Assembly (NCBI GenBank): GCA_900757235.1
Contig: CAAENB010000089.1
Coordinates: forward strand, 1 to 15,313
Length of the DNA stretch: 15,313 nt
Source of the DNA: an uncultured Collinsella sp.
Lineage (GTDB): Bacteria; Actinomycetota; Coriobacteriia; Coriobacteriales; Coriobacteriaceae
Reading direction: 5' to 3'
Positions 13,265 to 15,313 of the stretch are shown piece after piece (the first letter of the stretch is position 1; the number at the start of each line of letters is the position of its first letter). Position numbers and translations under genes: made by a program. The notes beneath the pieces were generated by a model. It was not told the origin of the DNA. It did no database searches and saw only the letters and a list, made by a program, of their open reading frames with translations.

Positions 13265-14503
13265 ATGGGTTGCAATCAGATTCTGGACCGTTATATCGAG
13301 CAGTTGATCGAGACCTCTACGCCTCAGGCGCCGGCCTGGAACATCGAAAAGCTTCGCGCCGGCAAGGAGAACACCTGGAATTACATTGACGGCTGCATGA
13401 TCAAGGCACTCATCGAGCTGTACGAGATCACCGGCGAGCAGCGTTACCTGACCTTCGCCGACGACTATATCGACTTCTTTGTCCAGGATGACGGCACCAT
13501 CAAGCATTACGATCCCCAGGAGTACAACCTCGACAACGTCAACGCGGGCAAAACCCTCTACAAGCTCTATGACCTGGTGGGCAAGCCCAAGTACCGTGCC
13601 GCCATGGATACCATCTATCGTCAGCTCGAGACCCAGCCGCGTACCAAAGAGGGCGTGTTTTGGCACAAGGCCGTCTATCCCAACCAGATCTGGCTCGATG
13701 GCATGTACATGGCTCAGCCGTTCTACATGCAGTACGAGCTGAGCTTCCACAACCGCCGTGCCTGCTCGGATAGCTTCCATATGTTCCAAGTGGTGCATGA
13801 CCTGATGCGCAACCCTCTCAACGGCCTGTACTATCACGCCTACGACGCGAGTCGCAAGCAGTTCTGGTGCGATCCCGTTACCGGTCTTTCGGCCAACTTC
13901 TGGCTGCGCGCCGAGGGCTGGTTTGCCATGGCGCTCATCGATACCTGGGAGCTCATGCCGCCTTCGATGTCGGCCGAGAAGGACGAGATCCGTAAGATGT
14001 TCCACGACCTGATCGACGCTATGCTGCCGTATCAGGACGAGAAGACCGGCATGTGGCACCAGGTCATCAACCTGCCCAATATCGCCCCCAACTATCTGGA
14101 GGAGTCGGGCAGCGCGATTTTTGCCAATGCCATCATGAAGGGCGTGCGCCTGGGCGTGCTGGGCGAGCGCTACTACCAGTACGGCCGCCGTGCGTTTGAC
14201 GGCATCTGCGATACGTGCCTGTCCGAGCGCGACGGGCAGCTGGCGCTCGACAACATCTGCCTGGTGGCGGGTCTTGGCAACGCCGCGCACCGCGAGGGCA
14301 CGTTTGAGTATTACATGAGCGAGCCTGTGGTCAAAAATGATGCAAAGGGCGTGGCGCCGCTGGTGCTTGCCTATATCGAGACCATGCATCACGACAAGCT
14401 GGCCGGTAGGCGCGATCCGCTCGCCCCCTCGGGCGTGTGCTCCATCGACGATCCGTTTGGCGGATACACTCCGGGCATCAACGCTCATAAGGGGCGTGAA
14501 TAG
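13265..14503 (+). CDS. GH105 unsaturated galacturonyl/rhamnogalacturonyl hydrolase
   Basis: Cytosolic hydrolase that removes the 4,5-unsaturated uronate from the non-reducing end of pectin-lyase products. The 412-residue product has GH105 features: D145 in WLDGMYM, corresponding to the catalytic Asp of YteR (D143), H191 in YYHAYD (YteR H189), and conserved WLRAEGWFAMAL and EESGSAIFANAI stretches of the (alpha/alpha)6 barrel. ATG 13265 has AGAGGGGA a few bases upstream. It has its own double-operator promoter, so it belongs to the same regulon as uxaCBA and the transporter. No pectate or rhamnogalacturonan lyase is in the window. GH88 is a related alternative but fits less well. The next gene overlaps or begins directly after its stop. 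Confidence 0.9.
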   Translation: MGCNQILDRYIEQLIETSTPQAPAWNIEKLRAGKENTWNYIDGCMIKALIELYEITGEQRYLTFADDYIDFFVQDDGTIKHYDPQEYNLDNVNAGKTLYKLYDLVGKPKYRAAMDTIYRQLETQPRTKEGVFWHKAVYPNQIWLDGMYMAQPFYMQYELSFHNRRACSDSFHMFQVVHDLMRNPLNGLYYHAYDASRKQFWCDPVTGLSANFWLRAEGWFAMALIDTWELMPPSMSAEKDEIRKMFHDLIDAMLPYQDEKTGMWHQVINLPNIAPNYLEESGSAIFANAIMKGVRLGVLGERYYQYGRRAFDGICDTCLSERDGQLALDNICLVAGLGNAAHREGTFEYYMSEPVVKNDAKGVAPLVLAYIETMHHDKLAGRRDPLAPSGVCSIDDPFGGYTPGINAHKGRE

Positions 14504-14504
14504 C

Positions 14505-15313
14505 GTGGGGGCCATTACTCCGGGCGTACGCTTGCACGATCTTGTGCAGGGAACCGTCGAGGAACGCATTCGCATGGCAGGAGAGCTGGGCTTTTCGTGC
14601 ATCCAACTGCCGAGCAAGGTGCTCTACGCATCGATGGGGATCGATCGGGGCGGCCTGACTCGCGAGCTTGCCGAGCACCTGCGTGCGGTGCTCGATGAGG
14701 CGGACGTTTCGGTTGCCGTGCTCGGCTGCTATAAGAATCTGGCGACGCCCGATCGACAACAGCTCATGGATAACTTTGCCGAGTACGAGGCGTGCTTGAA
14801 CTTTGCCCAGATGCTCGGCGGCTGCCCGGTTGGCACCGAGACCGGTCGTCCCAATGCGCAGAACCGCGTTGCTGACGACCGTATGACCGACGAGGCACTC
14901 GATGCGTTTATGGACGGACTCGCACGTGTCTGCGAGCGCGCCGAGGCCGTTGGCGGGCAAATACTGATTGAGCCCGGCTGGAACGAGACGGTCAACACGC
15001 CGGATCGCTGCCGTGAGGTGCTGGAGCGCGTTTCGAGCCCAGCGCTCGGCGTGATCTACGACCCGGTGTCGCTGCTGCACCCCAGCGTCGTTAACGAGGC
15101 GCAGGAAATCACAGCGCGTATGCTCTACTTGTGCGGCAGCAAGATTCGCGTGCTGCACGCCAAGGATTTTGAGGTCGTCGACAACGAGGACGAGGCTGGT
15201 TGGTGCGACGGTACGGGTTCGCGCCTGGTGTGCCACGGTGTGGGCGAGACGGGACGATATGACTTTGAGCCCGTGGTGGCCTGGGCGGCTGCCGCCTGCC
15301 CTGGGATTCCCTG
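14505..15313 (+). CDS. Sugar-phosphate isomerase/epimerase-like TIM-barrel protein (3' end cut off)
   Basis: A partial gene of 269 codons running off the window. The sequence fits the xylose-isomerase-like TIM-barrel superfamily (AP endonuclease 2 fold): candidate metal or catalytic residues are E156 in LIEPGW, D186 in VIYDPV, H218 in VLHAKD and E248 in GVGETGRYDFEPV, the last a typical C-terminal signature. GTG 14505 is chosen because AAGGGG stands ten bases before it; an in-frame GTG at 14496 would overlap the GH105 gene by 8 bp. Either way it is translationally coupled to GH105 and shares its promoter, so it probably acts on a uronate or related sugar from the same pathway. The substrate cannot be told from sequence. 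Confidence 0.82.
   Translation, partial: MGAITPGVRLHDLVQGTVEERIRMAGELGFSCIQLPSKVLYASMGIDRGGLTRELAEHLRAVLDEADVSVAVLGCYKNLATPDRQQLMDNFAEYEACLNFAQMLGGCPVGTETGRPNAQNRVADDRMTDEALDAFMDGLARVCERAEAVGGQILIEPGWNETVNTPDRCREVLERVSSPALGVIYDPVSLLHPSVVNEAQEITARMLYLCGSKIRVLHAKDFEVVDNEDEAGWCDGTGSRLVCHGVGETGRYDFEPVVAWAAAACPGIP

Noticed and set aside
1..15313. CRISPR array, tRNA or rRNA genes
   Set aside because: No regularly spaced repeats of CRISPR type and no tRNA- or rRNA-like segments were seen; the only recurring short sequences are the operators and dyads.

Overview
The window looks like chromosomal DNA from a GC-rich Gram-positive gut bacterium of the Coriobacteriia (Collinsella-like). This is inferred from the strong preference for G/C-ending codons, the gene content and the promoter style, not from a marker gene. 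It is a compact, all plus-strand locus for using pectin-derived galacturonides, with an IS256-family insertion sequence at its left edge.

Layout. Bases 4-1485 are a complete-looking IS256-type element: 16-bp imperfect terminal inverted repeats and one DDE transposase. Bases 1486-1872 hold no convincing gene; they carry a terminator-like hairpin, an unexplained stretch, and the control region of the next operon. Bases 1873-6474 encode the galacturonate isomerase route in pathway order: uxaC (uronate isomerase), uxaB (tagaturonate reductase) and uxaA (altronate dehydratase), ending at a strong terminator. After a second large control region come a GPH/MFS sugar:cation symporter (6855-8414) with its own terminator, a GH28 polygalacturonase (8529-10124), a two-domain esterase joining a CE8 pectin methylesterase to an alpha/beta-hydrolase esterase (10256-12421), and an SGNH/GDSL esterase (12490-13158). 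A third control region precedes a GH105 unsaturated galacturonyl hydrolase (13265-14503), overlapped or closely followed by a sugar-phosphate isomerase/epimerase-like TIM-barrel gene cut by the window end.

How they fit together. None of the esterases or glycosidases has a visible signal peptide, so the likely scheme is import of short, still esterified oligogalacturonides by the GPH symporter, removal of methyl and acetyl groups and chain trimming in the cytosol, and conversion of galacturonate by UxaC-UxaB-UxaA to 2-keto-3-deoxygluconate. The KDG kinase, KDPG aldolase and enzymes for the unsaturated-uronate product of GH105 are not in the window.

Regulation is the most striking part. Seven copies of a LacI-type operator (core AACGTTCACC, best form AGGTGAACGTTCACCT) lie in front of uxaC, the transporter and the GH105 gene. 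At each of these three promoters two operators are 38-40 bp apart. The upstream operator supplies a TTCACC -35 hexamer, a -10-like hexamer follows 17-18 bp later, and the second operator covers the predicted start of transcription. Two of the three promoters also share a second, 24-bp dyad at about -70, and the GH105 operator is embedded in a 36-bp near-perfect palindrome that may double as the terminator of the preceding gene. No regulator gene is present in the window.
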